Shown piece by piece: positions 37,670 to 47,255 of a stretch of 64,000 bases of DNA. The stretch lies in NCBI RefSeq assembly GCF_022267315.1, contig NZ_JAIKLE010000007.1, positions 62,001 to 126,000 of the forward strand, given 5' to 3'. The position numbers and the translations under genes are program-made. The notes under the pieces are model-generated. The model made no database searches and was not told the DNA's origin. It was given only the letters and a program-made list of their open reading frames with translations. The first letter of the stretch is position 1. Every line of letters starts with the position of its first letter. This stretch comes from Maribellus maritimus (GTDB lineage Bacteria; Bacteroidota; Bacteroidia; Bacteroidales; Prolixibacteraceae).

Positions 37670-38926
37670 GTGAACTCTTTTCAAATAAATAAGAAAAAAA
37701 TCATCAACGACCCCGTTTTTGGTTTTATAAACATTCAATCGGAGCTGGTTTTCGACCTGATAGAACATCCTTTTTTTCAACGTTTGCGAAGGATAAAACA
37801 ACTTGGGCTTTCATTTCTGGTTTTCCCGGGAGCAAATCATACCCGTTTTGAACATGCTTTAGGTGCGGTACACTTAATGAGACAGGCCATTTCGGCACTT
37901 CAACTTAAAGGACATAAAATAACGCCTGAGGAAGCCGAGGCTGTTACTGTTGCTATTTTGCTTCACGACATAGGACATGCGCCTTTCTCGCATGTTCTAG
38001 AAAACACACTGGTTGAAATTCCACATGAAGAGATATCTCTTTTATTAATGGAACAGCTAAACCTGGAGTTTAACGGAAAACTTGATTTGACCATTGAAAT
38101 TTTTAAAAATCAATACAGAAAGAAATTTCTACATCAATTGGTGGCCAGTCAGCTTGATATGGACAGGTTGGATTACCTGAGCCGCGACAGTTTCTTTACC
38201 GGTGTAACAGAAGGCCAGGTTGGAATAGAACGTATCATAAAGATGCTGAATGTTGTTGATGATCAACTCGCAGTAGATGTAAAAGCCATCTATTCGATTG
38301 AAAAATTCCTGATTGCACGCCGCTTAATGTACTGGCAGGTTTATTTACATAAAACGGTTGTCTCTGCGGAATTTCTTTTAATAAACGTTCTGAAAAGAGC
38401 GAAAGAACTGACCACTTCCGGTGAATCAATCTTTGCTACGCCAACACTCAATGTCTTTTTGAACAATAGCTTTTCAAGCGATGATTTTATTAAAAACAAG
38501 TCTGTTTTAGGAAAAAACATATTACAATGGTATACTTTACTTGATGATAACGATATTTTAACATCGGTAAAAGAATGGCAATATCACCCCGATTTAGTAC
38601 TCTCAACACTGGCCCAAAGTATTACCAACCGGAAACTGTTTAAAACAAAAATGAAGACAAAACCTGTTTCAAAATCCTGGAAAGAAAAAATGCTGGAAGG
38701 GATTTCGGAAAACATAACAGGTGATAAAAACTTAGCACCCTATTTTTTGATCACCGGAGAAATAACCAATAACGCACTTAACCGCGACAGCGAAAACATT
38801 CTTATCCTGTTTAAGAACGGAAAAGTGAAAGATATACGAAAAGCTTCCGATATTAATTTAACTGCACTTACTAAAACCGTGAGGAAATATTTTGCCTGTT
38901 ACCCCAAAGAATTGGACTTTTATTAG
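37670..38926 (+). CDS. HD-domain phosphohydrolase (dGTPase/SAMHD1-like)
   Basis: A 418-residue HD-superfamily metal-dependent phosphohydrolase. I choose GTG at 37670 (NSFQINKKKIINDPVFGFI) since homologues begin near INDPVFGF; an upstream TTG at 37598 gives a longer but unlikely N-terminus overlapping a TACTTTTA -7-like box at 37641-37648. Visible ligands are the first His in HTRFEHALGAVHL, the HD pair in AILLHDIGHAPFSH and the Asp in DMDRLDYLSRDSFFTG. The family includes dNTP triphosphohydrolases and related nucleotidases; exact substrate unknown. It precedes the lpx genes in the same direction, but they have their own promoter. Confidence 0.88.
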   Translation: MNSFQINKKKIINDPVFGFINIQSELVFDLIEHPFFQRLRRIKQLGLSFLVFPGANHTRFEHALGAVHLMRQAISALQLKGHKITPEEAEAVTVAILLHDIGHAPFSHVLENTLVEIPHEEISLLLMEQLNLEFNGKLDLTIEIFKNQYRKKFLHQLVASQLDMDRLDYLSRDSFFTGVTEGQVGIERIIKMLNVVDDQLAVDVKAIYSIEKFLIARRLMYWQVYLHKTVVSAEFLLINVLKRAKELTTSGESIFATPTLNVFLNNSFSSDDFIKNKSVLGKNILQWYTLLDDNDILTSVKEWQYHPDLVLSTLAQSITNRKLFKTKMKTKPVSKSWKEKMLEGISENITGDKNLAPYFLITGEITNNALNRDSENILILFKNGKVKDIRKASDINLTALTKTVRKYFACYPKELDFY

Positions 38927-38942
38927 TTAAAACCTATATTTG
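38912..38942 (+). promoter_or_regulatory. Bacteroidota-type promoter for the lpxD-lpxC/fabZ-lpxA unit
   Basis: TTG (38912-38914), 20-base spacer, TATATTTG (38935-38942), a full -7 consensus, 21 bases before the lpxD ATG. It overlaps the 3' end of the HD gene. Confidence 0.65.
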
Positions 38943-38963
38943 CAACGCCAAAATAAAAAATGA

Positions 38964-40004
38964 ATGGAATTTAAAGCTACAGACATTGCAGCATTTCTCA
39001 ACGGAGAAGTTGTTGGAAATGAAGATGTCAAAGTTTCCTATGTATCAAAGATAGAGGAAGGTAAGCCGGGGACACTTGCATTTCTTGCCAATCTGAAATA
39101 CGAACATTATATATATGAAACCAAAGCCTCGATTGTTTTGGTAAATAAAACGTTTGAACCCCGAAAAGAGATTTCTGCAACACTTATTAAAGTTGATGAT
39201 GCTTATCAGGCTTTTGCTTCGCTGCTTGAATTAGTTCAACAAGCAAAATCCACTCAAAAAACAGGCATAGAGAATCCAAGTTTTATTCACGAAACCTCTT
39301 CTGTAGGAGATGACATTTATCTTGGTGCTTTTGCCTACATAGGGAAGAATTCAAAAGTAGGTAACAATGTAAAAATTTATCCCCAGGCATTTATAGGCGA
39401 CAATGTAACCATTGGCGACAATTGTATTATCTACGCCGGTGTAAAAATATACGACGATTGTAAAATAGGAAACCAATGTATTCTGCACGCCGGATGCGTT
39501 ATTGGTTCTGATGGATTTGGATTTGCTCCTCAACCCGATGGAACGTACAATAAAATTCCTCAACTGGGTAATGTTATCCTCGAGGACAATGTTGAAATAG
39601 GTGCAAACACTACAATAGACTGCGGAACCATGGAATCGACGATTATCCGCAAAGGTGTAAAACTGGATAATCTGGTTCAGGTTGCGCACAATTGCGAAAT
39701 CGGAGAAAATACAGTTATTGCCGCTCAGGCAGGAATGGCCGGAACGACAAAAATTGGAAAAAACTGCAGACTTGGTGGACAAGTTGGACTTGCCGGTCAT
39801 TTAACCATCGGCAATAATGTACAGATTGGAGCCCAATCTGGCCTATCCTCAAATGTAAAAGACAACGAAACTTTACTTATGACACCGGCTTTTAACATAA
39901 AAGATGCCGTTAAATCAGCCATAATATTTAAAAAGCTTCCTGAATTGAGGGAGGATGTTATTCAACTAAAAAGAGAGGTGAAATCACTGAAGGAAAATAA
40001 ATAG
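38964..40004 (+). CDS. lpxD: UDP-3-O-acylglucosamine N-acyltransferase LpxD
   Basis: A 346-residue LpxD, adding the N-linked hydroxyacyl chain in lipid A synthesis. Residues 1-100 are the uridine-binding domain ([20 protein letters not shown]). The rest is a left-handed beta-helix with many hexapeptide turns ([20 protein letters not shown]), the catalytic His in [12 protein letters not shown], and the C-terminal helix ([18 protein letters not shown]). Next gene is 21 bases away. Confidence 0.97.
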   Translation: MEFKATDIAAFLNGEVVGNEDVKVSYVSKIEEGKPGTLAFLANLKYEHYIYETKASIVLVNKTFEPRKEISATLIKVDDAYQAFASLLELVQQAKSTQKTGIENPSFIHETSSVGDDIYLGAFAYIGKNSKVGNNVKIYPQAFIGDNVTIGDNCIIYAGVKIYDDCKIGNQCILHAGCVIGSDGFGFAPQPDGTYNKIPQLGNVILEDNVEIGANTTIDCGTMESTIIRKGVKLDNLVQVAHNCEIGENTVIAAQAGMAGTTKIGKNCRLGGQVGLAGHLTIGNNVQIGAQSGLSSNVKDNETLLMTPAFNIKDAVKSAIIFKKLPELREDVIQLKREVKSLKENK

Positions 40005-40025
40005 TTTCTATTAAGAGAACTTGGC

Positions 40026-41420
40026 ATGACAGTAAAACAAAAAACGCTATTAAATTCATTTGAAATAAAGGGTGTAGGTTTACACACCGGTGTAAATGTC
40101 ACCATGAATTTCCTCCCTGCCCCTGAAAATCACGGATTCAAATTTAAAAGAATCGACCTTGAAAATCAACCGGTAATTGATGCGGATGTAGATTTGGTTA
40201 TCGATACATCCAGAGGGACCCTGCTTGAAAAAGACGGAGCAAGAATTGGCACAATAGAACACGCTTTGGCTGCTTTAATAGGAATGGATCTTGACAATGT
40301 ACTTATTGAAGTTGATAACGAAGAGGCACCAATAATTGACGGAAGTTCAAAATATTTTATCCAAGCAATTGAAAAAGCCGGAATTATTGAGCAAAACGCA
40401 GAAAGGGAATACTTTGAGATAAAAGACAAAATTGAAATCTATGATGAAAAATCAGATTCAACAATCGTTGCATTGCCCGATGACAGTTACCGCTTAAATA
40501 TTCTGATTTCTTTTAAATCGAATGTTTTAAACAACCAGTTTGCAACACTGGAAAACATTGCAGATTTTAAAACAGAAATTGCCATTTGTCGCACTTTTGT
40601 CTTTTTGCACGAGCTTGAAATATTGATGAGCCAAAACCTGATAAAAGGAGGAGAGCTGGACAATGCAATTGTTATCATCGATAAAGAAGTAAGCCAGAAA
40701 GAACTTGACCGTCTGGCTGATCTTTTCAGCCACGAAAGAGTAGAAGTAAAACCACAGGGAATTTTGAACAACCTTGATTTACATTTTGATAATGAATGCG
40801 CCAGACACAAATTGCTGGACGTAATTGGAGATCTGGCCCTATGCGGGAAACACATTAAAGGTAGAATTATTGCTACAAAACCCGGACACAGGCCAAACAC
40901 AATTTTTGCAAAGAAATTAAAACAGGCATACAAGCAAACACTTGAGAATGCTCCGGATTATGATCCCAACCTGCCACCTTTAATGGATGTAAGCCAGATT
41001 AAAGAATTTCTGCCACATCGTTATCCCTTTTTGATGGTAGACAAAATAATTTCGGTGACCGAGGATGAAGTGATAGGGGTTAAAAGTGTTACCGTAAATG
41101 AACCTTTTTTCCAAGGCCACTTCCCTGATGAGCCGGTTATGCCGGGAGTTTTGCTGGTTGAAGCAATGGCACAAACCGGAGGACTACTGGTTTTAAGCAG
41201 GTTAGAAGGAAAACACTCAACCTATTTCATCCGTATCGACAATGTTAAATTCCGTAAAAAAGTTGTACCCGGAGATACTTTGATTTTTAAATTAACTTTA
41301 AATTCGCCGATCCGAAGAGGTATAGCAAATATGAAAGGAATAACCTACGTAGGAAATAAAGTTGTGGCTGAAGGTGAATTTATGGCCCAATTAATAAAAC
41401 AGACAGAAAAAGAAAACTAA
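40026..41420 (+). CDS. lpxC/fabZ: Bifunctional LpxC deacetylase / FabZ dehydratase
   Basis: A 464-residue fusion of two enzymes. Residues 1-300 are LpxC, the zinc-dependent deacetylase that commits to lipid A synthesis, with zinc-ligand His79 in TIEHALAALIGMD and the HKLLDVIGDLALCGKHIKG helix containing further ligands. Residues about 315-464 are FabZ, the beta-hydroxyacyl-ACP dehydratase, with LPHRYPFLMVDKI and the active-site segment FFQGHFPDEPVMPGVLLVEA. This fusion is characteristic of Bacteroidota. Fusion links lipid A and fatty acid precursors at the branch point. Confidence 0.98.
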   Translation: MTVKQKTLLNSFEIKGVGLHTGVNVTMNFLPAPENHGFKFKRIDLENQPVIDADVDLVIDTSRGTLLEKDGARIGTIEHALAALIGMDLDNVLIEVDNEEAPIIDGSSKYFIQAIEKAGIIEQNAEREYFEIKDKIEIYDEKSDSTIVALPDDSYRLNILISFKSNVLNNQFATLENIADFKTEIAICRTFVFLHELEILMSQNLIKGGELDNAIVIIDKEVSQKELDRLADLFSHERVEVKPQGILNNLDLHFDNECARHKLLDVIGDLALCGKHIKGRIIATKPGHRPNTIFAKKLKQAYKQTLENAPDYDPNLPPLMDVSQIKEFLPHRYPFLMVDKIISVTEDEVIGVKSVTVNEPFFQGHFPDEPVMPGVLLVEAMAQTGGLLVLSRLEGKHSTYFIRIDNVKFRKKVVPGDTLIFKLTLNSPIRRGIANMKGITYVGNKVVAEGEFMAQLIKQTEKEN

Positions 41421-41439
41421 TACTTTTAGAAAATAAATT

Positions 41440-42222
41440 ATGAAACAACCGTTAGCATACGTACACCCTGATGCAAAAGTTGCAGATAATGTTGTAATTG
41501 AACCATTTGTTTCCATCGACCATGATGTGGAAATTGGTGAAGGAACCAGGATTGGCTCCAGCGTTACAATACTCCCCGGTACAAGAATTGGAAAAAACTG
41601 CAACATTTTTCCGGGAGCTGTAATCGGTGCCATCCCTCAGGATTTGAAATTCAGAGGAGAATATACAACCGTAGAAATCGGCGACAATAATACCATTCGT
41701 GAAATGGTTACCATTAACCGGGGAACTGCCTCAAAAGGTAAAACAGTACTCGGAAACAATAACCTGATTATGGCTTATGTACACATCGCACACGATTGTT
41801 TTTTAGGAAATAATATTATCCTTGGTAACAATACCAACATGGCCGGAGAAGTTATTGTGGACGACTGGGCTATCATCTCCGGGATGACTGGTATTCATCA
41901 ATTTTGCAGAATTGGCTCCCATGTAATGATTGGTGGAGGCTCGTTGGTTCGAAAAGATGTTCCTCCTTTTATTAAAGCTGGCAGGGAACCTCTGTCTTAC
42001 GTCGGTATAAACTCCATCGGCTTGCGTCGGCGTCAATATAACAATGAAAAAATTCGTGAAATACAGGACATTTACCGGTATATCTACCAAAAAGGATTAA
42101 ATACTTCGCAAGCTGCTGAAATTATTGAAGCAGAAATGCCGGCGTCTACAGAACGTGATGAAATATTACTGTTTGTAAAAGATTCAAAACGCGGAATTAT
42201 CCGGGGATATTATCCGGATTAA
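41440..42222 (+). CDS. lpxA: UDP-N-acetylglucosamine O-acyltransferase LpxA
   Basis: A 260-residue LpxA, which adds the first hydroxyacyl chain in lipid A synthesis. Hexapeptide beta-helix turns run through residues 1-185 (VEIGEGTRIGSSVTILPGTR), with the catalytic His in MAYVHIAHDCFLGN and GVHQFC-type segment TGIHQFCRIGSHVMIGG. The C-terminal helical domain starts at LRRRQYNNEKIREIQDIYRY. It begins 20 bases after lpxC-fabZ and is followed by a terminator. Confidence 0.98.
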   Translation: MKQPLAYVHPDAKVADNVVIEPFVSIDHDVEIGEGTRIGSSVTILPGTRIGKNCNIFPGAVIGAIPQDLKFRGEYTTVEIGDNNTIREMVTINRGTASKGKTVLGNNNLIMAYVHIAHDCFLGNNIILGNNTNMAGEVIVDDWAIISGMTGIHQFCRIGSHVMIGGGSLVRKDVPPFIKAGREPLSYVGINSIGLRRRQYNNEKIREIQDIYRYIYQKGLNTSQAAEIIEAEMPASTERDEILLFVKDSKRGIIRGYYPD

Positions 42223-42244
42223 ATTCAACAAAATATTCTGAAGA

Positions 42245-42276
42245 ATGCTGCTCCTCCGGAGTGGCATTTTTATTTT
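42245..42276 (+). terminator. Intrinsic terminator of the lpx unit
   Basis: ATGCTGCTCC (42245-42254) pairs with GGAGTGGCAT (42258-42267), including two G-U pairs, then TTTTTATTTT. It lies in the short gap to the convergent thiL gene and extends into that gene's 3' end. Confidence 0.8.
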
Positions 42277-43304
42277 CCATGATTCCATCCCTGTGCCTCT
42301 AACGGAACAGCCGAACCTGCATTTGTTATTAAATTGGTACCCTCTGAAACATTCGTCATGTGACCAATTACTGTAAAATCCGGATCATTTTTAATCTTTT
42401 CATAATCTTCAAGCGAAATTGTAAATAACAACTCATAATCCTCCCCCCCATTTAACGCAGCAACCAAAGGATTAATACTTAATTCCTCAGCCATTTTTTT
42501 TGTTTGAAAATCCATAGGAATTTTGTCTTCATACAGATTACAACCGGTATTAGAATTTTTACATAAATGCATTATTTCCGATGAGAGGCCATCCGAAATA
42601 TCAATCATGGAGGTAGGTTGAATACCAATTTTTTTGAATGCGGCAATAATATCGCCACGAGCTTCCGGTTTTAACTGCCTTTCTAAAATATAATCGTAAC
42701 CCTGCAACTGAGGCTGCATATTTTCATTCACTTTAAAAACCTCATTTTCCCTTTCCAGCAGCTGCAACCCCATATAAGCGCCTCCTAAATCGCCCGAAAC
42801 ACAAAGTAAATCGTTTGGACCTGCCCCACTACGGTAAACCAAATCCTCTTTCTCTGCCTCTCCAATAGCAGTTACACTAATCGTTAATCCGGTTAACGAG
42901 CTTGTTGTATCCCCGCCAATTAAATCAACCCCGTACTTTTCGCAGGCCAAATGAATTCCTGAATAAATCTCTTCCACTGCTTCTACCGAGAATTTGTTCG
43001 ACAAAGCAATATTTACCACAATTTGACAAGGAATAGCATTCATGGCAAAAATATCGGAAAGATTTATAACTACAGACTTGTATCCCAGATGCTTCAACGG
43101 AACATACATCAAATTAAAATGAATCCCCTCAGTAAGTAAATCGGACGAAACAACCACCTGTTTTTTATTAAAATTCAGTACCGCGGCGTCATCGCCAACA
43201 CCTTTTAAAGTACTTTCATTCTTAATCTGAATATTTTTTGTTAGCCTTTCAATCAATCCGAACTCTCCAACTTCGGAAATCTGGGTCTGCTTTTCGTTTT
43301 TCAT
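42270..43304 (-). CDS. thiL: Thiamine-monophosphate kinase
   Basis: A 344-residue ThiL, phosphorylating thiamine monophosphate to the active diphosphate. Start set at 43304 (MKNEKQTQISEVGEFGLIER) because ThiL begins near GEFGLI; an open extension to 43451 has no family support. Motifs: LKGVGDDAAVLNF, the SSDLLTEGIHF metal-binding loop, GGDTTSS, and SMIDISDGLSSEIMH. It is divergent from sufB. Confidence 0.95.
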   Translation of the reverse strand: MKNEKQTQISEVGEFGLIERLTKNIQIKNESTLKGVGDDAAVLNFNKKQVVVSSDLLTEGIHFNLMYVPLKHLGYKSVVINLSDIFAMNAIPCQIVVNIALSNKFSVEAVEEIYSGIHLACEKYGVDLIGGDTTSSLTGLTISVTAIGEAEKEDLVYRSGAGPNDLLCVSGDLGGAYMGLQLLERENEVFKVNENMQPQLQGYDYILERQLKPEARGDIIAAFKKIGIQPTSMIDISDGLSSEIMHLCKNSNTGCNLYEDKIPMDFQTKKMAEELSINPLVAALNGGEDYELLFTISLEDYEKIKNDPDFTVIGHMTNVSEGTNLITNAGSAVPLEAQGWNHGK

Positions 43305-43440
43305 CTGATGTAACAATACTAAATAATTAATACAAATACCTGTATAAGCTACTGTCTTCAATATTCCTACTGCTCCATGAATTAAAGACAAAAAGGTATT
43401 ATTTATTTTACTTCTTCGGACAAAATTACCTATAGTTTTA

Positions 43441-43448
43441 TATCTTTG
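43441..43448 (+). promoter_or_regulatory. Putative -7 element for the suf operon
   Basis: TATCTTTG, an exact TAnnTTTG match, 60 bases before the sufB ATG. The -33 region is weak (TTC at 43415-43417), so this is a moderate call. Confidence 0.55.
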
Positions 43449-43508
43449 CAATTAATTTTTAAACAGTCCAATTAAGCTGTTGTTATATAGAAAAGAAAAC
43501 TTAAAAGG

Positions 43509-44954
43509 ATGGTAGAACAAGATAAAATATTAAACGAGGTTACGCAAAGCGAATACAAATACGGCTTTATAACTGAAATAGATACAGACATCATTGACAA
43601 AGGTCTGAATGAAGACGTTGTCCGAACCATTTGGAAAAAGAAAAATGAACCTGAATTTATGTTGGGATTTCGGCTGGAAGCTTTTCGCAAATGGCAAAAA
43701 ATGAAAATGCCAAACTGGGCTTACCTGAAAGTCCCGCCAATTGATTTTCAGGAGATCAGTTATTACGCTGCACCAAAGAAAAAACCTCAGTATGAGAGCC
43801 TTGATGAAGTGGACCCGGAATTAATCGAAACATTTAACAAACTGGGAATCCCGTTGGAAGAACAAAAACATTTAGCCGGTGTCGCTGTCGACGCAGTAAT
43901 TGATAGCGTGTCGGTCAAAACAACGTTTAAAGAAACATTGGCGGAACAGGGAATTATTTTCTGTTCTTTTAGTGAAGCTGTTCAGGAACATCCGGATTTA
44001 GTTCAGAAATATTTGGGACAGGCGGTGCCAGTTGCCGACAATTATTTCGCAGCCTTAAACTCAGCCGTTTTTAGCGATGGATCATTTTGCTACATCCCAA
44101 AAGGCGTAAAATGCCCGATGGAATTATCGACTTATTTCAGAATAAACGCGGCAAATACAGGTCAGTTTGAACGTACATTAATTGTTGCTGACGATGATAG
44201 CTACGTAAGTTACCTGGAAGGTTGTACCGCACCTATGCGGGATGAAAACCAGTTACATGCTGCAGTTGTAGAAATTATCGCGCTTGATCGGGCTGAAGTA
44301 AAATATTCTACCGTTCAGAATTGGTATCCCGGAGATAAAAACGGAAAAGGCGGAATTTACAATTTTGTAACAAAACGTGGTGTTTGCCGAGGTGTTTCCT
44401 CTAAAATTAGCTGGACTCAGGTTGAAACAGGTTCTGCAATTACCTGGAAATACCCAAGTTGTATTTTAATGGGTGATAACTCTGTTGGTGAGTTTAATTC
44501 AGTGGCTGTAACCAACAATCATCAACAAGCCGATACAGGTTCCAAAATGATTCACATTGGCAAAAACACAAAAAGTACCATTATTTCTAAAGGTATATCG
44601 GCCGGTAAAAGCGATAACTCCTACCGGGGTCTCGTAAAAGTTTTGCCGGGAGCAATTAATTCAAGAAACTTTTCTCAATGTGACTCGCTGTTGTTAAACG
44701 ATACCTGTGGTGCACACACATTTCCTTATATCGAGGTTGGCAACAAATCTTCAATTGTTGAACACGAGGCAACCACCTCAAAAATTGGGGAAGACCAGAT
44801 TTTCTATTGCAACCAGCGTGGAATAGATACAGAAAAAGCCATCGGCATGATTGTAAACGGTTATGCCAAGGAAGTGTTAAACAAACTCCCAATGGAATTT
44901 GCAGTTGAAGCACAAAAGCTTCTGCAAATCAGTTTAGAGGGAAGTGTTGGATAA
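43509..44954 (+). CDS. sufB: Fe-S cluster assembly scaffold protein SufB
   Basis: A 481-residue SufB, the scaffold subunit of the SufBCD complex. Typical stretches are [48 protein letters not shown]-type [18 protein letters not shown], the [16 protein letters not shown] core and the C-terminal [20 protein letters not shown]. It is the first gene of sufBCD; a 71-base gap leads to sufC. Confidence 0.98.
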   Translation: MVEQDKILNEVTQSEYKYGFITEIDTDIIDKGLNEDVVRTIWKKKNEPEFMLGFRLEAFRKWQKMKMPNWAYLKVPPIDFQEISYYAAPKKKPQYESLDEVDPELIETFNKLGIPLEEQKHLAGVAVDAVIDSVSVKTTFKETLAEQGIIFCSFSEAVQEHPDLVQKYLGQAVPVADNYFAALNSAVFSDGSFCYIPKGVKCPMELSTYFRINAANTGQFERTLIVADDDSYVSYLEGCTAPMRDENQLHAAVVEIIALDRAEVKYSTVQNWYPGDKNGKGGIYNFVTKRGVCRGVSSKISWTQVETGSAITWKYPSCILMGDNSVGEFNSVAVTNNHQQADTGSKMIHIGKNTKSTIISKGISAGKSDNSYRGLVKVLPGAINSRNFSQCDSLLLNDTCGAHTFPYIEVGNKSSIVEHEATTSKIGEDQIFYCNQRGIDTEKAIGMIVNGYAKEVLNKLPMEFAVEAQKLLQISLEGSVG

Positions 44955-45025
44955 AAAGTTCAGAAAAAAATAATCGATGTCAAATAGGTGATGAAAAAGT
45001 TCATCCTAAAAATCTCAATAATAAA

Positions 45026-45778
45026 ATGTTAATAATAAAAGACTTATATGTTTCCGTTGAAGGAATGGAAATCCTTAAAGGGATCAATCTGAAAGTAAAA
45101 CCGGGTGAAATCCACGCCATAATGGGGCCAAATGGCTCAGGCAAAAGTACGCTTGCAAATGTGCTGGCAGGAAAAGAAGAATATGAAGTTACTTCCGGGG
45201 AAGTAACATATACCGGAGAAGACCTTCTTGAAATGTCTCCTGAAGATCGTGCCAGAGAAGGTTTGTTTTTGAGTTTCCAGTACCCGGTTGAAATTCCCGG
45301 AGTACCCATGGTAAATTTTTTGAAAACATCAATAAACGAACAACGAAAATACCGGGGACAGGAAGAACTTACTGCCGGTGAATTCCTGAAATATATGCGC
45401 GAAAAAATGGAGTTGGTGGATATGCATACAAAACTGACCAACCGTTCGGTAAATGAAGGATTCTCAGGTGGGGAGAAGAAAAAAAATGAAATCTTTCAGA
45501 TGGCACTGCTGGAGCCCAAATTGGCCATTTTGGATGAAACCGATTCAGGCCTTGATATTGATGCGCTAAAAACCGTTGCCCGTGGCGTAAATACTTTACG
45601 CAGTCCTGAAAATGCAACCATTGTAGTTACACACTATCAGCGTTTGCTCGATTATATTATTCCCGATTATGTTCACGTTCTTTATCAGGGTAAAATTGTA
45701 AAATCAGCCGGTAAAGAGTTGGCACTTGAGCTTGAAGAAAAAGGATACGACTGGATAAAAAAAGAAATGGCGGTTTAA
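45026..45778 (+). CDS. sufC: Fe-S assembly ATPase SufC
   Basis: A 250-residue ABC-type ATPase that powers the SufBCD scaffold. Walker A is GPNGSGKST (residues 34-42), the signature is EGFSGGEKKKNEIFQM with the characteristic SufC lysines, Walker B is LAILDETDSGLDIDAL, and the switch His is in IVVTHYQRLLDYI. It has no transmembrane partner, as expected. sufD starts one base after its stop codon, indicating translational coupling. Confidence 0.98.
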   Translation: MLIIKDLYVSVEGMEILKGINLKVKPGEIHAIMGPNGSGKSTLANVLAGKEEYEVTSGEVTYTGEDLLEMSPEDRAREGLFLSFQYPVEIPGVPMVNFLKTSINEQRKYRGQEELTAGEFLKYMREKMELVDMHTKLTNRSVNEGFSGGEKKKNEIFQMALLEPKLAILDETDSGLDIDALKTVARGVNTLRSPENATIVVTHYQRLLDYIIPDYVHVLYQGKIVKSAGKELALELEEKGYDWIKKEMAV

Positions 45779-45779
45779 T

Positions 45780-47147
45780 ATGAGTGTTTTAGTAGAAAAA
45801 GCGGATTTATCGCTCAAATATACGGGGCATTACAACGAAGTGAAAGACCTTTTGTTTGAAGGCTCTTCCCATGTTTTAAATGCTCAAAGAAATAAAGCTT
45901 TTCAGGATTTTGTAATGCAGGGCATTCCTACACGAAAAAATGAAAATTATAAATACACCAATCTGCAGCCGCAATTTTTGCCTGAATATAAATTTATTCA
46001 CCAAAGAGAAGAGGTTGAAGCAGATTTAAACGAAGTGTTTCGTTGCGATGTTCCTCAGCTGAATACCCACCTCACGTTGTTAATCAACGGGTGGTATTAC
46101 CAAAAAAATAAAGAGGCAGAATTACCGGAAGGCGTTATACTTGGAAGCCTGGAAGAGATTGCCAATACCAATCCGGAACTGATTGAAAAGTACTACGCAC
46201 AAATTGCCAAAACAGAAGAAGATCCTTTGGTAGCCTTAAATACAGCCTTTGCAAAAGACGGATATTTTTTGTACGTCCCAAAAAATGTAACGATTGAAAA
46301 ACCGTTGCAACTTATTAATTTATTGCAATCGAATAAAGATACTTTTGCCACTCAGCGTAATTTAATTGTAGTAGAATCAGGAGCAAGTTTGCAACTTTTG
46401 TTGTGTAACCACACACTGGATTTGAATACCTATCTAAGTAACTCTGTTACTGAGATTTTTGTAGGAGAAAATGCTCATTTTGATTATTATACACTTCAAA
46501 ATGAACACAACAAAGCTACATCACTGAATTCTGTTTTTATTCAACAGGAAAGAGATTCTACTGCCACCACACATACTTCGTCATTACATGGCGGACTGAT
46601 TAGAAATAACCTGAAATTTATACTCAACGGCGAAAATGCTGAATCCAATATGTATGGGATGTCGTTTATCGATAAAAAACAGCATGTTGATAATTTCACT
46701 CAGGTTATTCATGCCCAACCTCATTGCCAGAGCAACCAGTTGTATAAAAATGTGCTCAACGACCAATCTACCGGAGCATTTGCAGGAAGAATACATGTAA
46801 TGCGCGACGCACAAAAAACCAACGCATTTCAACGAAACAACAATTTGTTACTCACCGATGCAGCTACTATGCAAACCAAACCTCAGCTGATTATTGATGC
46901 TGATGATGTAAAATGCAGCCATGGTGCTACAGTTGGTCAAATCGACGAAGAGGCCTTGTTTTATTTGAGAGCCCGGGGAATTGGCGAAGATAAAGCACGG
47001 TTAATGATGATGAATGCGTTTGCACACGAAGTAGTGCAAGAGATAAAAATTGAAGCTCTTCGCGAGCGGATTGATGATCTGGTTGACAAACGTTTAAAAG
47101 GCGAAGTAGCACGTTGCCACGAATGTGCGTACAACTGCGAATGTTAG
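45780..47147 (+). CDS. sufD: Fe-S cluster assembly protein SufD
   Basis: A 455-residue SufD, partner of SufB in the scaffold. The N-terminal helical part contains QGIPTRKNENYKYTNLQPQF; the beta-helix core includes LNSVFIQQERDSTATTHTSS; and the C-terminal signature DADDVKCSHGATVGQIDEEA is conserved in SufD. The extreme C-terminus has a Cys-rich RCHECAYNCEC that I do not know from E. coli SufD. A terminator-like hairpin follows before sufS. Confidence 0.97.
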   Translation: MSVLVEKADLSLKYTGHYNEVKDLLFEGSSHVLNAQRNKAFQDFVMQGIPTRKNENYKYTNLQPQFLPEYKFIHQREEVEADLNEVFRCDVPQLNTHLTLLINGWYYQKNKEAELPEGVILGSLEEIANTNPELIEKYYAQIAKTEEDPLVALNTAFAKDGYFLYVPKNVTIEKPLQLINLLQSNKDTFATQRNLIVVESGASLQLLLCNHTLDLNTYLSNSVTEIFVGENAHFDYYTLQNEHNKATSLNSVFIQQERDSTATTHTSSLHGGLIRNNLKFILNGENAESNMYGMSFIDKKQHVDNFTQVIHAQPHCQSNQLYKNVLNDQSTGAFAGRIHVMRDAQKTNAFQRNNNLLLTDAATMQTKPQLIIDADDVKCSHGATVGQIDEEALFYLRARGIGEDKARLMMMNAFAHEVVQEIKIEALRERIDDLVDKRLKGEVARCHECAYNCEC

Positions 47148-47166
47148 CCAAATAAAAATTCTTCAG

Positions 47167-47213
47167 ATATTCCCGTAGGATTCAGTTGTTTGAACTTGCG
47201 GGAATATTTTTTT
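47167..47213 (+). terminator. Terminator-like hairpin between sufD and sufS
   Basis: ATATTCCCG (47167-47175) and CGGGAATAT (47199-47207) form a perfect 9-bp stem with a 23-base loop, followed by a T-run ending at 47213. It lies between sufD and the sufS ATG, so transcription of sufS may be partly separated from sufBCD. Confidence 0.75.
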
Positions 47214-47255
47214 GCCGCAAAATTATCTACCTTTAGTTTTCTTTACAGGATTAAA

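Noticed and set aside
40026-41420. Fusion of lpxC and fabZ as a novelty
   Set aside because: This fusion is a known feature of Bacteroidota, so it supports taxonomy but is not new.
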